DNA from: Labilibaculum sp. DW002
GTDB lineage: Bacteria > Bacteroidota > Bacteroidia > Bacteroidales > Marinifilaceae
DNA length: 64,000 nt
Assembly (NCBI RefSeq): GCF_029029525.1
Contig: NZ_JAKJSC010000001.1
Location: 434,001 to 498,000, forward strand
Direction: 5' to 3'
Positions 1 through 8,789 of the stretch are shown in pieces. Under the pieces are notes generated by a model. It worked only from the letters and a program-made list of their open reading frames with translations, was not told the origin of the DNA and ran no database searches. The stretch's first letter is position 1, and each line of letters begins with the position of its first letter. The translations under genes were made by a program, and so were the position numbers.

Positions 1-923
1 ACTTCTCCAATTAAGACATCCTGAAAAACAATGGTTTTATTCTTACTCTCAATTCTTAATTCGTAGGGTCCCCCGGCTTTCATTGCAGGTAATTCCACTT
101 TCCACTTTCCATGTACATTGGCTTGTGATACAGCCATTAAATCATTTAAGAAAACACTGACCTTGTCACCTGCATTTGCCATACCATAAACAGGAATGGA
201 AACCTGACGTTGCAAAACCATATGATCTCCAAAAACCACGGGTAATGAGAGTCCACCATAATTCCCACTAACTTCCTGATAAACAGTCGTGGCGAGTATC
301 TTAGCCCCTTCGGCATTGGGGTGCAATGCATCCGGGAACAAATCAGGTCGGCAATACAAAGGCGTATGCAGGTCGATGATTCCGACTTGTTTCACCTCAG
401 CTATTTGTTCTATCTGTTCTTGAATTTGCCAAAACCAATCACGCGTTCCCGACTTAAAACGGGGATGCTGATTAAAGATTGGTGTTAAACGGCAAATCCA
501 AACTTTGGGCTTTGCAGTACCCTCTAGCTCACAAAACGCATCAATTAAATCGTAATAATCCTTTTTAAATTCATCTTTATAATTAGGCCAGTTTCTGGGA
601 TCAGTATCATTTAATCCCAAGTGAAGAATCACAATTTCAGGTTTAAAAGCTTTGGCCTGTGCAAAAGCATCCTTTTCCCAATAAGGATTATGTCCTTTTT
701 TCAAAAGGGTAGCCCCACTGTGCCCAAAGTTTTTCACCTCATAGGCATCGCCCAATAGATTTTGAAGTTGAGTCGGATAACAATTCTGTTCCCGATTCTC
801 TATGCCGTATCCAAAAGTGACTGAATTCCCAATACATGCTACTCTTACTTTATTCTGAGACCAAGCCGATGATTGGATCAGAAAAATAAAAACGCAAGTT
901 AAAAACATAAAATATTTCTTCAT
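1..923 (-). CDS. GDSL/SGNH esterase fused to sialate O-acetylesterase domain (3' end outside window)
   Basis: The reading frame is open from the ATG at 923 to the window edge, giving 307 codons without a stop. The protein begins with a signal peptide (about residues 1-22). An SGNH hydrolase domain follows, with the block I variant GNS (Ser34 as likely nucleophile), a GLND segment and an Asp-x-x-His pair in FPDALHPN. After about residue 220 a second module starts with SLPVVFGDHMVLQR, the usual opening of the sialate O-acetylesterase (SASA) family, so the full protein probably has two esterase modules. It starts 8 bases after the creatininase-family gene and is likely co-transcribed with it. 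Next to a sialidase and PNGase F, removal of O-acetyl groups from sialic acid or other sugars is a reasonable role. Substrate is inferred from context only. Confidence 0.85.
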   Translation of the reverse strand, partial: MKKYFMFLTCVFIFLIQSSAWSQNKVRVACIGNSVTFGYGIENREQNCYPTQLQNLLGDAYEVKNFGHSGATLLKKGHNPYWEKDAFAQAKAFKPEIVILHLGLNDTDPRNWPNYKDEFKKDYYDLIDAFCELEGTAKPKVWICRLTPIFNQHPRFKSGTRDWFWQIQEQIEQIAEVKQVGIIDLHTPLYCRPDLFPDALHPNAEGAKILATTVYQEVSGNYGGLSLPVVFGDHMVLQRQVSIPVYGMANAGDKVSVFLNDLMAVSQANVHGKWKVELPAMKAGGPYELRIESKNKTIVFQDVLIGE

Positions 924-931
924 TTCACTCA

Positions 932-1714
932 CTATTTATAAATATCATCTGTTTTTACAGCGCTCAACTCAACCAGAAACGCTCCAATTCGCTCGGTCAA
1001 ATAGTTGAAGAATAATTCTCCTTTTTCAGGCCTTGCTGCAATAGGATTACCAACTCCAGTATCCTCGGTAATCTTTGTCCAGTTTCGGGGTGTCCAAGCC
1101 AGTTTACTTTGCAAACCTTCTAAACTAAAACCTTTTGCGTTTCCTGTTCCTGCTTCGTTAAGCGGAAGAACCAGATCAGGAAAACAATACTGCATAATTG
1201 AGGTTTCCATCTCTCCTGCATGATCGCCTGGACTTTCAAAAAAATCGTTACATTCTGGAATTTTGAACCAATCAATTACGCCTATAAACATGTTCGGAAA
1301 TTGAGGTTGCAATTCCCGAATCATACTTCTAAAATCATTTCCTCCATGACTGTTTAAAATAACAAGTCTGGAGATATTCTGTCGGCTCAAAGCCCACAAT
1401 ATATCCTGAAGAATAGCTAGCTGAGTAGAAGGTTTGATATGCAAACAAAAAGGCAAATCAATTTGCCCTGAATTTTGAACTCCCAAGGGAATGGTTGGCA
1501 AAACCATTACTTTACATCCTTTTTCCCAGGCAATTTCTGCCGCCTTTAAAGCAATAGCTTCTGCTTGCAGGTTATCAGTTCCGTATGGAAGATGTAAATT
1601 ATGAGGTTCTGTTGCACCCCAAGGCAAAACTGCCATTTCAAACTGAACTTCCTTAACAGATTTCCAGTTGGTCTGATTCAGTATCCACGGGTTTATTTTA
1701 TTTGAATTAGCCAT
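932..1714 (-). CDS. creatininase-family metal-dependent amidohydrolase
   Basis: The 260-residue protein has the creatininase fold signatures: GATEPHNLHLPYGTD near residues 33-47 (Glu36, His38 and Asp47 as likely metal ligands), NSHGGN at 121-126 (His123), and GDHAGEMETS at 163-172 with its Glu and His. Family members are cytoplasmic hydrolases of cyclic or linear amides (creatinine, N-formyl compounds, cofactor precursors), usually with two metal ions. No signal peptide is visible, so it probably acts inside the cell, unlike most neighbours. It forms a tight pair with the downstream GDSL/sialate O-acetylesterase gene. The true substrate cannot be read from sequence. In this N-glycan locus an amide or glycosylamine-type product is a speculative possibility. 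Confidence 0.85.
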   Translation of the reverse strand: MANSNKINPWILNQTNWKSVKEVQFEMAVLPWGATEPHNLHLPYGTDNLQAEAIALKAAEIAWEKGCKVMVLPTIPLGVQNSGQIDLPFCLHIKPSTQLAILQDILWALSRQNISRLVILNSHGGNDFRSMIRELQPQFPNMFIGVIDWFKIPECNDFFESPGDHAGEMETSIMQYCFPDLVLPLNEAGTGNAKGFSLEGLQSKLAWTPRNWTKITEDTGVGNPIAARPEKGELFFNYLTERIGAFLVELSAVKTDDIYK

Positions 1715-1854
1715 AGCGTAATATTTTAATTATAATCTTCCTAGGTATAGTGTGTGCTGATTATCAATTAGCTATTTCTAATTGTTATTTTGTTAGAATT
1801 CATACTTACGTATCCAACTGCGCCAACCTTGTAATATTCCACTATTCCATAGCG

Positions 1855-2745
1855 TTATTCTTCATCCAGTTGTTTCTTTAATGATTCCTCAATTTCAATG
1901 TGTTTCTTCTCATCTCCACCTTCGCTATAATATGTAATATTACCTTTGGGATTTACAATAATATTTTTCGGAAATGAACCTCCAAATATTTTGAATATTT
2001 CTTTATTTCCAAATGTTTGTAAATATTTGAACTCATTGTTTTTTAAATAATTCTCTAATCTATCTTTTTTATCAGGTGAGATAGCTAAGAATATTATGTC
2101 TGGGGTTGCCTTAAATTTTTCAACTAGGGCATTAAGTCCTGGAATTTCTGTTCTGCATGGAACACAGCCCGTGTGCCACCAATTAATTACAATATATTTT
2201 CCAGCAAAGTCTTTTGTCGAAATATTTTCTCCTTTTATTGATTCTAATTCTAAAGTCGGAAATTGTCTATTCTCTTGTATTGGTTTGACCACATTTGTAA
2301 TCACTACTTTTTTACTCTTCGCGTTATTATTCAGCCAGGTATAAACAACTTTATCAGTTGAAGGTTGATGCATCACCTGGACCGAAATTCTTTTAGCAGA
2401 CTTATCAAATTCAATATCTATTTTTTTTGTTGGAATTTCTGAAGAATCGCTTTTTTCAAGTGTGACAGTCGAAAAAGAGGTTAACTTGTTATGGCAATAA
2501 AGAGAAACCCAATATCCATTGCACGCTCCTTGGGTCATTTCTCCAAAAATTACATTGATACTATCTGTTCTCGTTTCTAGAGTTGCATATGAAATATCTT
2601 TAATCCCAAACTGTTTCTTGAAAGGTTCTATTTCAATAGGACATCCTGAAAACAATTTGCATGTCAAATAAAATTCTTGATTTTGTGCTTTCAAGATTAC
2701 TGGAAAAATTATTCCAATTATTAAGAAGACAATCGTTTGTTTCAT
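1855..2745 (-). CDS. TlpA-like thioredoxin-fold protein, secreted
   Basis: The 296-residue protein has a signal peptide (residues 1-20) and an N-terminal domain of about 140 residues that I do not recognise, with several cysteines. From about residue 160 a TlpA/AhpC-TSA thioredoxin domain follows, with the active site WWHTGCVPC (Cys194 and Cys197, a C-x-x-C pair). Proteins of this kind reduce or rearrange disulfides in the periplasm. The gene is separated from the genes on both sides, with a strong terminator upstream at 2977-3012 and a 140-base gap downstream. It is therefore probably its own transcription unit and may not belong functionally to the N-glycan locus. Paired C-tract boxes lie 60-90 bases upstream of its start (2804-2834). 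Confidence 0.85.
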   Translation of the reverse strand: MKQTIVFLIIGIIFPVILKAQNQEFYLTCKLFSGCPIEIEPFKKQFGIKDISYATLETRTDSINVIFGEMTQGACNGYWVSLYCHNKLTSFSTVTLEKSDSSEIPTKKIDIEFDKSAKRISVQVMHQPSTDKVVYTWLNNNAKSKKVVITNVVKPIQENRQFPTLELESIKGENISTKDFAGKYIVINWWHTGCVPCRTEIPGLNALVEKFKATPDIIFLAISPDKKDRLENYLKNNEFKYLQTFGNKEIFKIFGGSFPKNIIVNPKGNITYYSEGGDEKKHIEIEESLKKQLDEE

Positions 2746-2802
2746 ACTTTTCTTTTAATGCCGTATAACAATGTAAATATCTAAAAAAGGGAAGTTATCA
2801 AG

Positions 2803-2834
2803 AGGGGATAAATATTACAAAAGGGGAGATAAAT
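2803..2834 (-). promoter_or_regulatory. paired C-tract box, candidate regulator site
   Basis: On the minus strand this stretch holds two copies of an ATTTATC-like element with an adjacent C-tract. The shared GATAAAT (plus-strand) cores at 2807-2813 and 2828-2834 are 21 bases apart. Similar pairs lie upstream of susC at 15811-15840 and, more loosely, at 52523-52550 and 58563-58591. The spacing of about two helical turns would suit a dimeric AraC-type DNA-binding domain such as that of an HTCS. This was found by eye and not tested statistically. Confidence 0.35.
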
Positions 2835-2976
2835 AGGAGTATTTAAAATTATCTAAGTCAAAAACCCTTCCTTTTAGCTAAAAAGGAACAGGTAACAATA
2901 TTAATCAACTTCGCTCACCACTAGTCTCCTACCAAACAGAACTTTCATTCCCCTTCTTTCATCCTACTACTTAAAC

Positions 2977-3012
2977 AAAAAAAGAGTTAACTGTGAAAGC
3001 CAACTCTTTTTT
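2977..3012 (-). terminator. intrinsic terminator after the YhcH-like gene
   Basis: An inverted repeat with arms AAAAAAGAGTT and AACTCTTTTTT, with a short GC-containing loop, lies 21 bases past the stop of the YhcH-like gene. On the minus strand the hairpin runs into a T tract. It is nearly symmetric and could work in both directions. It probably marks the end of the main N-glycan operon. Confidence 0.8.
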
Positions 3013-3032
3013 AAATATTCTAAGTAAGGATT

Positions 3033-3512
3033 TTAATCAATCTTCACCTTCACCACTACCTTTTCGATTAATTGAGATTGCCCACAGAGAATACAAGGGG
3101 CATGCAAGTCTTCAGGATAAAGTACTGATGCCATTCCTGCTTTCATTCGCAAGGTTGACCATTGCTTAAGTTCAAACAACTCAAAATCATTCTCCTCAAC
3201 GTATGCCTGATTAACTTTAGCTCCTTCTATATCCGAAACAAAAATTAATTCACTACCCGAATGCAGATACTGCACATCAATAAATTTTCGATGTGCCTCG
3301 AAAATAGGTTTCGATCCATCTTTTGAATCGTATTTCTGATATACGGCAAATATCCTTTCGCCATCAATTTCCACTTTTTGTGAGCTTCCCTTTTCCAATT
3401 GGTTGAATACTGCCTGATGATCTGAACAAGTCAGAAAATCAACAGTAGATTGCAAGTCTTCTCCTAGATTTTTTTTCTTTTTAAAATCTCCTATTTTTCC
3501 AAATTCTGTCAT
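3033..3512 (-). CDS. YhcH/YjgK/YiaL (DUF386, NanQ-like) family protein
   Basis: The 159-residue protein matches the DUF386 beta-barrel family: EAHRKFIDVQYL near residues 90-101 and YPEDLHAP near 133-140 carry the conserved His, Asp and Gln residues that bind a metal in this cupin-like fold. E. coli YhcH (NanQ) belongs to the nan sialic acid regulon and is reported to help sialic acid anomerisation. No signal peptide is seen, so it acts in the cytoplasm. It sits 48 bases after the GH29 fucosidase gene and two genes after the sialidase, which fits a role in handling imported sialic acid or another released sugar. It is the last gene before a strong terminator. Confidence 0.88.
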   Translation of the reverse strand: MTEFGKIGDFKKKKNLGEDLQSTVDFLTCSDHQAVFNQLEKGSSQKVEIDGERIFAVYQKYDSKDGSKPIFEAHRKFIDVQYLHSGSELIFVSDIEGAKVNQAYVEENDFELFELKQWSTLRMKAGMASVLYPEDLHAPCILCGQSQLIEKVVVKVKID

Positions 3513-3560
3513 ATACTACTTATAATATCTTTCAACATCCAGTAAACTGAAAGCATTTGT

Positions 3561-5111
3561 TTAATAATCTCTTTTTTCTCTATATAACCCAATTTCTGAA
3601 ATCATTGGGCAGTCTCTCGATTGAAGAATTTGAAATCGGAATTTATTGCTGGTAATTTCAGAAAAACGAATCAGCCTTTTGTGCCCAATCGTCGTTCCCT
3701 TGCATGCTTCTTTCCATTGATCTCCTTGGAGATACTCCAGAACAAATCGTTCTACCCTTTGACCCTTTTTAATATATTCCTGAAGCATTAATACATTAAC
3801 GGCACAAGATTGATCTAACTCCATATTTAAGGTCGAAGTAAAAACATCTTCCTGTGTAATAAAATAAGTTTCCTTATTATTATCGATACTGTTTGTAGCT
3901 GAGTTATTTCCCCCATCGTTTTCGCTAATTTTTGCTCCTGAAAGAAAATTCTCTTTAAAAGTATCATCTAAAATTTGTCGCATCCCCTGCAAAGCTGCAA
4001 CATCTTTTTCATGAATACGTCCCCTTTTATCAGGAGGAATATTTAACAGTAGAACACTATTTCGCCCAACTGACTGATAATAAATATTAACCAATTCTTC
4101 AGGCGATTTAACAAGTGAGTCCTGATTTTCATGGTAAAACCATCCTGGACGTATAGATACATCAACTTCAGATGGATACCAAACTAATGATTTTGCATCT
4201 ATTATTATTTCACGACTCCCCAAGTCCCCTCCAATTCTATCTTTGGGTTCAAATACGGGTTCTTTCTCATCTTTCTGAGAATTATTGGTGATCACATCAA
4301 GATTACCAGCCTCAAAAGGTAGCACGGCCCATTCTGTCTCACGCCCCAATCCTCCTTCGTTACCGACCCATCTTACATCAGGACCCATCGTTGAAATTAC
4401 AGCATTAGCTTGTAACTGACGTATTATCTTGTAATAACTATTCCAGTCATAAACCTGCTTGTTCCCATTGGCCCCTTCACCACAAGCACCATCAAACCAA
4501 ACCTCTGAAATTTCACCATAGTTAGACAGTAACTCTCGCAGTTGATTTCGAAAGAATTCATTATACACAGGGCTATTCCCATAATCTGCACAGTTTCGGT
4601 CCCAAGGCGAAAGGTAAACTCCGAACTTCAACTCGGCTTGCCGGCAAGCCTCTGAAAGTTCTTTCACAATATCTCCCTTACCATTTTTGTAAGGGCTGTT
4701 TTTTATTGAATGCTCTGTAGTTTTACTCGGCCACAAACAAAACCCATCGTGATGTTTACAGGTTAAGATTATTAATTTCATTCCTGCGTCCTTGGCTACA
4801 TTAACCCACTGATTAACATTCAAGTCGGTAGGATTAAAAATGGCAGGATCTTCCTTTCCATCCCCCCATTCTCTTCCAGTAAAAGTATTAACCGTAAAAT
4901 GAATAAAGCAAGTAAACTCCAAATCTTGCCAAGAGCTTTGCCTGCTTGTTGGAACTACAAAAGCTGCCTTATTTATAATTCCCAGAGAATCCTCTTCAGG
5001 CTCAATGGTAACCGTATACTCATAATACTTATCCTTTAGGGCTGTTTTACAGCTAATACAAGCCAGAAAAGAAATGACAATAAAACACAATACAATTATA
5101 CTTTTATTCAT
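3561..5111 (-). CDS. GH29 alpha-L-fucosidase (alpha-1,3/4 type), lipoprotein
   Basis: The 516-residue protein has a lipoprotein signal (Cys18 or Cys21). The catalytic domain carries the GH29 signatures TVNTFTGREWGDG (73-85), KHHDGFCLWPS (119-129) and EVWFDGACGEG (203-213) with Asp207 as nucleophile. NEGG at 251-254 gives Glu252 as likely acid/base, 45 residues away, which agrees with what I recall for bifidobacterial GH29-B enzymes (Asp172/Glu217). The wording is of subfamily B, which prefers alpha-1,3/4-linked fucose of Lewis-type antennae. The C-terminal 120 residues look like a discoidin (F5/8 type C) sugar-binding domain. Being surface or periplasmic, it would remove antennary fucose from N-glycans before or after uptake. 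Confidence 0.93.
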   Translation of the reverse strand: MNKSIIVLCFIVISFLACISCKTALKDKYYEYTVTIEPEEDSLGIINKAAFVVPTSRQSSWQDLEFTCFIHFTVNTFTGREWGDGKEDPAIFNPTDLNVNQWVNVAKDAGMKLIILTCKHHDGFCLWPSKTTEHSIKNSPYKNGKGDIVKELSEACRQAELKFGVYLSPWDRNCADYGNSPVYNEFFRNQLRELLSNYGEISEVWFDGACGEGANGNKQVYDWNSYYKIIRQLQANAVISTMGPDVRWVGNEGGLGRETEWAVLPFEAGNLDVITNNSQKDEKEPVFEPKDRIGGDLGSREIIIDAKSLVWYPSEVDVSIRPGWFYHENQDSLVKSPEELVNIYYQSVGRNSVLLLNIPPDKRGRIHEKDVAALQGMRQILDDTFKENFLSGAKISENDGGNNSATNSIDNNKETYFITQEDVFTSTLNMELDQSCAVNVLMLQEYIKKGQRVERFVLEYLQGDQWKEACKGTTIGHKRLIRFSEITSNKFRFQILQSRDCPMISEIGLYREKRDY

Positions 5112-5263
5112 TCTATGAAAAATTAAACAATACTTAAGATGCTCACAACTAATTAGTTTATAAGAGCCTCTCAGGTTTGAGTTATCCTTAGAAAAACAAA
5201 AGACTGAAAATAACCCACGCTTATATATTTTTTTTTGCCCTAAAAGCTCTTACTGCACTCTCT

Positions 5264-6388
5264 TTATTTCCTTGCCTTTTTATATTTATCCTTTCCATCA
5301 GTCAACCATTTTAAAGAGAAGCTCACGAATGCATTCTCTGTGTAATCGTCCTTCTCGAAGAACAGACCAATATCCCCATTTTCTAGAACTGTTAATGATG
5401 AATAAGCCGAGCCTTCAGTATAAATCGTTTTCCCTACAGACCAAGTTTTGCCTTCATCATAACTGATACGTACGCTCATATTTTTGCGGCCCTTGCTCAT
5501 TTTTGCATTTGAAAAAAGAAGACGATTCTTTTTGTACCCATCTTCAATTGAGGTATATCGAATAATACTTGCATTACAGCCTGGATCAATAAGTGCCGGC
5601 TCTTCATTCGTCTCCCAGGTTTTTCCCTCATCATCAGAGGTGTGAACATATCGCATCCCTTTACCATTTGCACGACTGTTAATCATCCATGTTCCGTCAG
5701 CCAACTCAACAACTTTCGACTCATCAGCAGGTTGAACTGGAGTGTCAATCAGAAACCATGATTTTCCATGATCATCGCTACCAAACAAATGTAAGCCGTT
5801 ATTCAGGTTTACCATACAATGCAAGAGTTTCCCTGAGCGTGTCTGGATTCCACGTCCAGAGGTAATAAACTTAAAATCAGAATGCCATTCGGGCTTTGCA
5901 ATCTGGGATGTAATATCCTCTGGTTTCCCCCAACTTTTACCATTATCAGAACTTTTTACCACATGCAGATAATAGATATCCTTCTCCTTATCCAGATCCA
6001 TGAAATTGTAAAACATGAATATTTCTCCAGTCATCTCATCTACTATCATGGATGGATCAGAAGCAGACTGTCCGTAAGGAAAATCAACAGCCATCTCAAT
6101 ATCCGACCATGTTTTTCCATTGTCGGTACTTCGGCGCACCACAATATTGATGTCTTTACTCCACTTCAGATCTCCGCAGGAAGGTACTCTCTCATCAATA
6201 GCTGCCACAAGATCGCCATTAGGCGCTGTTACAATTGCAGGTATTCTATAACAAGAAACATCTTCGTTCATTGATTTGTCAAACAAACTATGGTACTCTT
6301 TTACGCCTTTAGCAATTTGAGGCTTTTTATCCTGTGCATCCACACCCAATACGATAAGGACTAACAAGGCTACAATTGTTTTCTTCAT
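5264..6388 (-). CDS. GH33 exo-alpha-sialidase, secreted
   Basis: The 374-residue protein starts at the internal ATG at 6388, because that Met is directly followed by a good signal peptide (MKKTIVALLV... cut near VDA-QD); an upstream in-frame ATG at 6439 would put 17 charged residues before it. The sialidase YRIP motif supplies the first catalytic arginine (Arg48). Five Asp boxes of the form S-x-D-x-G-x-T/S-W are visible (STDNGKTW, SSDNGKSW, SDDHGKSW, SDDEGKTW, SYDEGKTW), one per propeller blade. SAYSSL near the C terminus supplies the likely catalytic Tyr. It would hydrolyse terminal sialic acid from glycans. It lies between GH20 and GH29 genes in the same orientation. Confidence 0.93.
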   Translation of the reverse strand: MKKTIVALLVLIVLGVDAQDKKPQIAKGVKEYHSLFDKSMNEDVSCYRIPAIVTAPNGDLVAAIDERVPSCGDLKWSKDINIVVRRSTDNGKTWSDIEMAVDFPYGQSASDPSMIVDEMTGEIFMFYNFMDLDKEKDIYYLHVVKSSDNGKSWGKPEDITSQIAKPEWHSDFKFITSGRGIQTRSGKLLHCMVNLNNGLHLFGSDDHGKSWFLIDTPVQPADESKVVELADGTWMINSRANGKGMRYVHTSDDEGKTWETNEEPALIDPGCNASIIRYTSIEDGYKKNRLLFSNAKMSKGRKNMSVRISYDEGKTWSVGKTIYTEGSAYSSLTVLENGDIGLFFEKDDYTENAFVSFSLKWLTDGKDKYKKARK

Positions 6389-6484
6389 AATGTATAAATC
6401 TTTAATTCTATTTTTTTGAAATAATCTGAAATGTCTCAATCAACAAAAAGCAATTTGTATGCCAGTCGAGATCTTCGGTGATTT

Positions 6485-8518
6485 TCATAAAATCTCAAAC
6501 CTAAGGTCTGAAACTTCAGACACATTCCCATCTATTATCTTCACAGGTATACAGGTAAACATCCATTTCCATGAAGTTCTACCATGAGGTACTTTTAAAA
6601 GTATTTTATTCCAGCCTTTTTTCAGTTTGACTATAGATGGAGTACGATAAAAATAATCTTCATCAATAAAGGGTATTTCAGCTGTATTTGCTGCCAAACC
6701 AGCTTGTTTCCAATCTGGTGCTGCTACTTCTTCTTCGTTTACCCAAATTTTAGGTTCGGTAGTGTGCCATTGTCCTTGCTTCGGTGCGGGACCTCCACGA
6801 CGTCCACCCGAACGAGACCAGCCATGGAATCCGATCCAGAAACCGATTTCCTGCTCTTCAGGTGACCACACCTGTGTCATAGCATATACTGTTCCTTCTT
6901 TTTCTTTAACAGGAGATGGAAATCCAAAGAAGTGTTTCAAATGTACAGTTCCACCGTAAACATTTTTTGACCACCATTGGTATTTTTTCCCATTTATCTT
7001 ATATTCATCTTGAATTGTATCTTCAACAGGAAAACTCACTGACATATCTCCATCATGATCAAAAGGCCCAATAATTTTCCAAGGTATATGTGCATTTTTC
7101 AAGTAAGGGAATTCCTTGCCTTGAAAATAGAGATCTCTGTGGGCAATGAGTTTCTCTTCAAATTTCCTGTAATCCTGATACTCTGATGTTCCTTCAGAAG
7201 GAAGTTGAGCCCAGTATTGATTTCCTTTGTAATTCTTTTTTCCTTTCCAGACAGCCTCACTGTAAACCAGCATAGCAGGATAAACAGGATTTTGTTTGAT
7301 CAGATTTCTTTCATCCTCAACACGGTTATCATTCCAAAGGCACAAAATGCCACCTAAAGCCAATTCATCTCCATGTTCCTGACGACAGACTTGTTGGTAG
7401 AATAAACGACTCATTCCGGCCAAAGGATCAAGATGATTGATATAATTGGCCCGACTATCAATAAAAGGATGCCCTTTAAGAGATTCATGCTGAGCCCACA
7501 ATTGTTTCACTGAAGTACTGTCATCTGGTGAAACCATACCATGCCACCAAGAAATATATTTTCGTTTGCTTTGCTCAACGCGTTGAATCAAGGGTAGTAA
7601 AAAGTCTGAATCTACCATTTCTTCTGTATTCCGAACCTCATCGGTACCCAAATGAATGTAAGGCATTTTTTCAGCAGGTACTAAGGCGCACAATTCATCA
7701 ATCAAATCAAGCAGTATCTTTTGTACTTTGGGGCTATTCATTGATTTTAAGCCAAAAGCTTTGCGAAAAGCTTGGGAATGTCCGGGAATATCGAGTTCCG
7801 GTATAAGTGTAATATGCCGATCGGCACAAAAATTTACCAGATCAATAAATTCTTCCTGAGTGTAGTATTTACCAGGTTTTCTACTGGTGGCTTCAGGAGA
7901 TTGCAACTGAGGATAAATTTTACTTTCCAAACGCCATCCCGGATCATCGGTCAGGTGAAAATGAAAAACGTTGTACTTGTATGCTGCCATCACTTCGATT
8001 TGTTCTTTCAGCAATTGAGGCGACTGATAATTTCTGCCTACATCGTGCATAAAACCACGTACTTTAAAAGCAGGCCAATCCTTTATATCGCAATTTGCAA
8101 TATTAATCTCATTTTTTTCTTTGCGGATTAATTGTTTTAGAGTCTGAATGCCGTTAAAAATCCCAGTGGAATTGTTTGCTGTAATGACCACTTGATTTCC
8201 TACAGTCAAGTGATAAGCTCCCTCAAAACCTAGTGGGTTCATCACGTTTCCTTCTCGTAACTTTATATGAAGTATATTTTTTCCAATACCTGAACTTAAC
8301 TGTACCCCCTCACTGGATAAATAATCTTTGAGATACTTTTCCTCTTTTAAAAATTTAGCATCAGAAACAATGCTGATACTATTAAAATTTGTCCACACAT
8401 GCTTCCATTCCACCTGTTGAGTTTGTGGGATTAGGGGAAGTTCTGTTTCAGATTTGCCTTTATTAGATAAAAATAGGAATAAGAGAAGTAGCATTGTAAA
8501 TAATTGAAATCGCTTCAT
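6485..8518 (-). CDS. GH20 beta-N-acetylhexosaminidase, secreted
   Basis: The 677-residue protein has a signal peptide (about 1-23), a GH20b-like N-terminal alpha/beta domain to about residue 148, and a GH20 TIM barrel. Visible motifs are GFMHDVGRNYQ (155-165), FHFHLTDDPGWRLES (185-199), LIPELDIPGHSQA (238-250) and HLGTDEV (289-295) with the catalytic Asp293-Glu294 pair; the usual form is H-x-G-G-D-E, so a Thr replaces a Gly. After about residue 420 there is a C-terminal extension of some 250 residues that I do not recognise, probably beta-rich. It would remove terminal GlcNAc or GalNAc from N-glycan antennae, following sialidase and galactosidase action. A 271-base gap without visible genes separates it from the PNGase F gene. 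Confidence 0.93.
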   Translation of the reverse strand: MKRFQLFTMLLLLFLFLSNKGKSETELPLIPQTQQVEWKHVWTNFNSISIVSDAKFLKEEKYLKDYLSSEGVQLSSGIGKNILHIKLREGNVMNPLGFEGAYHLTVGNQVVITANNSTGIFNGIQTLKQLIRKEKNEINIANCDIKDWPAFKVRGFMHDVGRNYQSPQLLKEQIEVMAAYKYNVFHFHLTDDPGWRLESKIYPQLQSPEATSRKPGKYYTQEEFIDLVNFCADRHITLIPELDIPGHSQAFRKAFGLKSMNSPKVQKILLDLIDELCALVPAEKMPYIHLGTDEVRNTEEMVDSDFLLPLIQRVEQSKRKYISWWHGMVSPDDSTSVKQLWAQHESLKGHPFIDSRANYINHLDPLAGMSRLFYQQVCRQEHGDELALGGILCLWNDNRVEDERNLIKQNPVYPAMLVYSEAVWKGKKNYKGNQYWAQLPSEGTSEYQDYRKFEEKLIAHRDLYFQGKEFPYLKNAHIPWKIIGPFDHDGDMSVSFPVEDTIQDEYKINGKKYQWWSKNVYGGTVHLKHFFGFPSPVKEKEGTVYAMTQVWSPEEQEIGFWIGFHGWSRSGGRRGGPAPKQGQWHTTEPKIWVNEEEVAAPDWKQAGLAANTAEIPFIDEDYFYRTPSIVKLKKGWNKILLKVPHGRTSWKWMFTCIPVKIIDGNVSEVSDLRFEIL

Positions 8519-8789
8519 TATATTAGCTTAACAGGTAAACAGGTTGAATTATAATTTGTAAATATGCAATTTAACAGCATCATTGGAGGGATGCAAACTT
8601 GTCAAAATGGGATGAATTATCTTACCTAGTTCAATTTAATATCCCGAACAGACAAAAAAGGAGTAGTTCCCATATATAAGTGTGAGAGCTATTCTATTTT
8701 CAAAGTATGAATGGGGCTCTTCCTTTCTTAAGAGAATCACCTTTACTTGTAATGCTATTATTAACTCAACAAAATATCTAAGTTTTCAT

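Noticed and set aside
6389-6439. Upstream in-frame start of the sialidase gene
   Set aside because: It would place 17 polar and basic residues before a good signal peptide; the ATG at 6388 gives a normal secreted protein.
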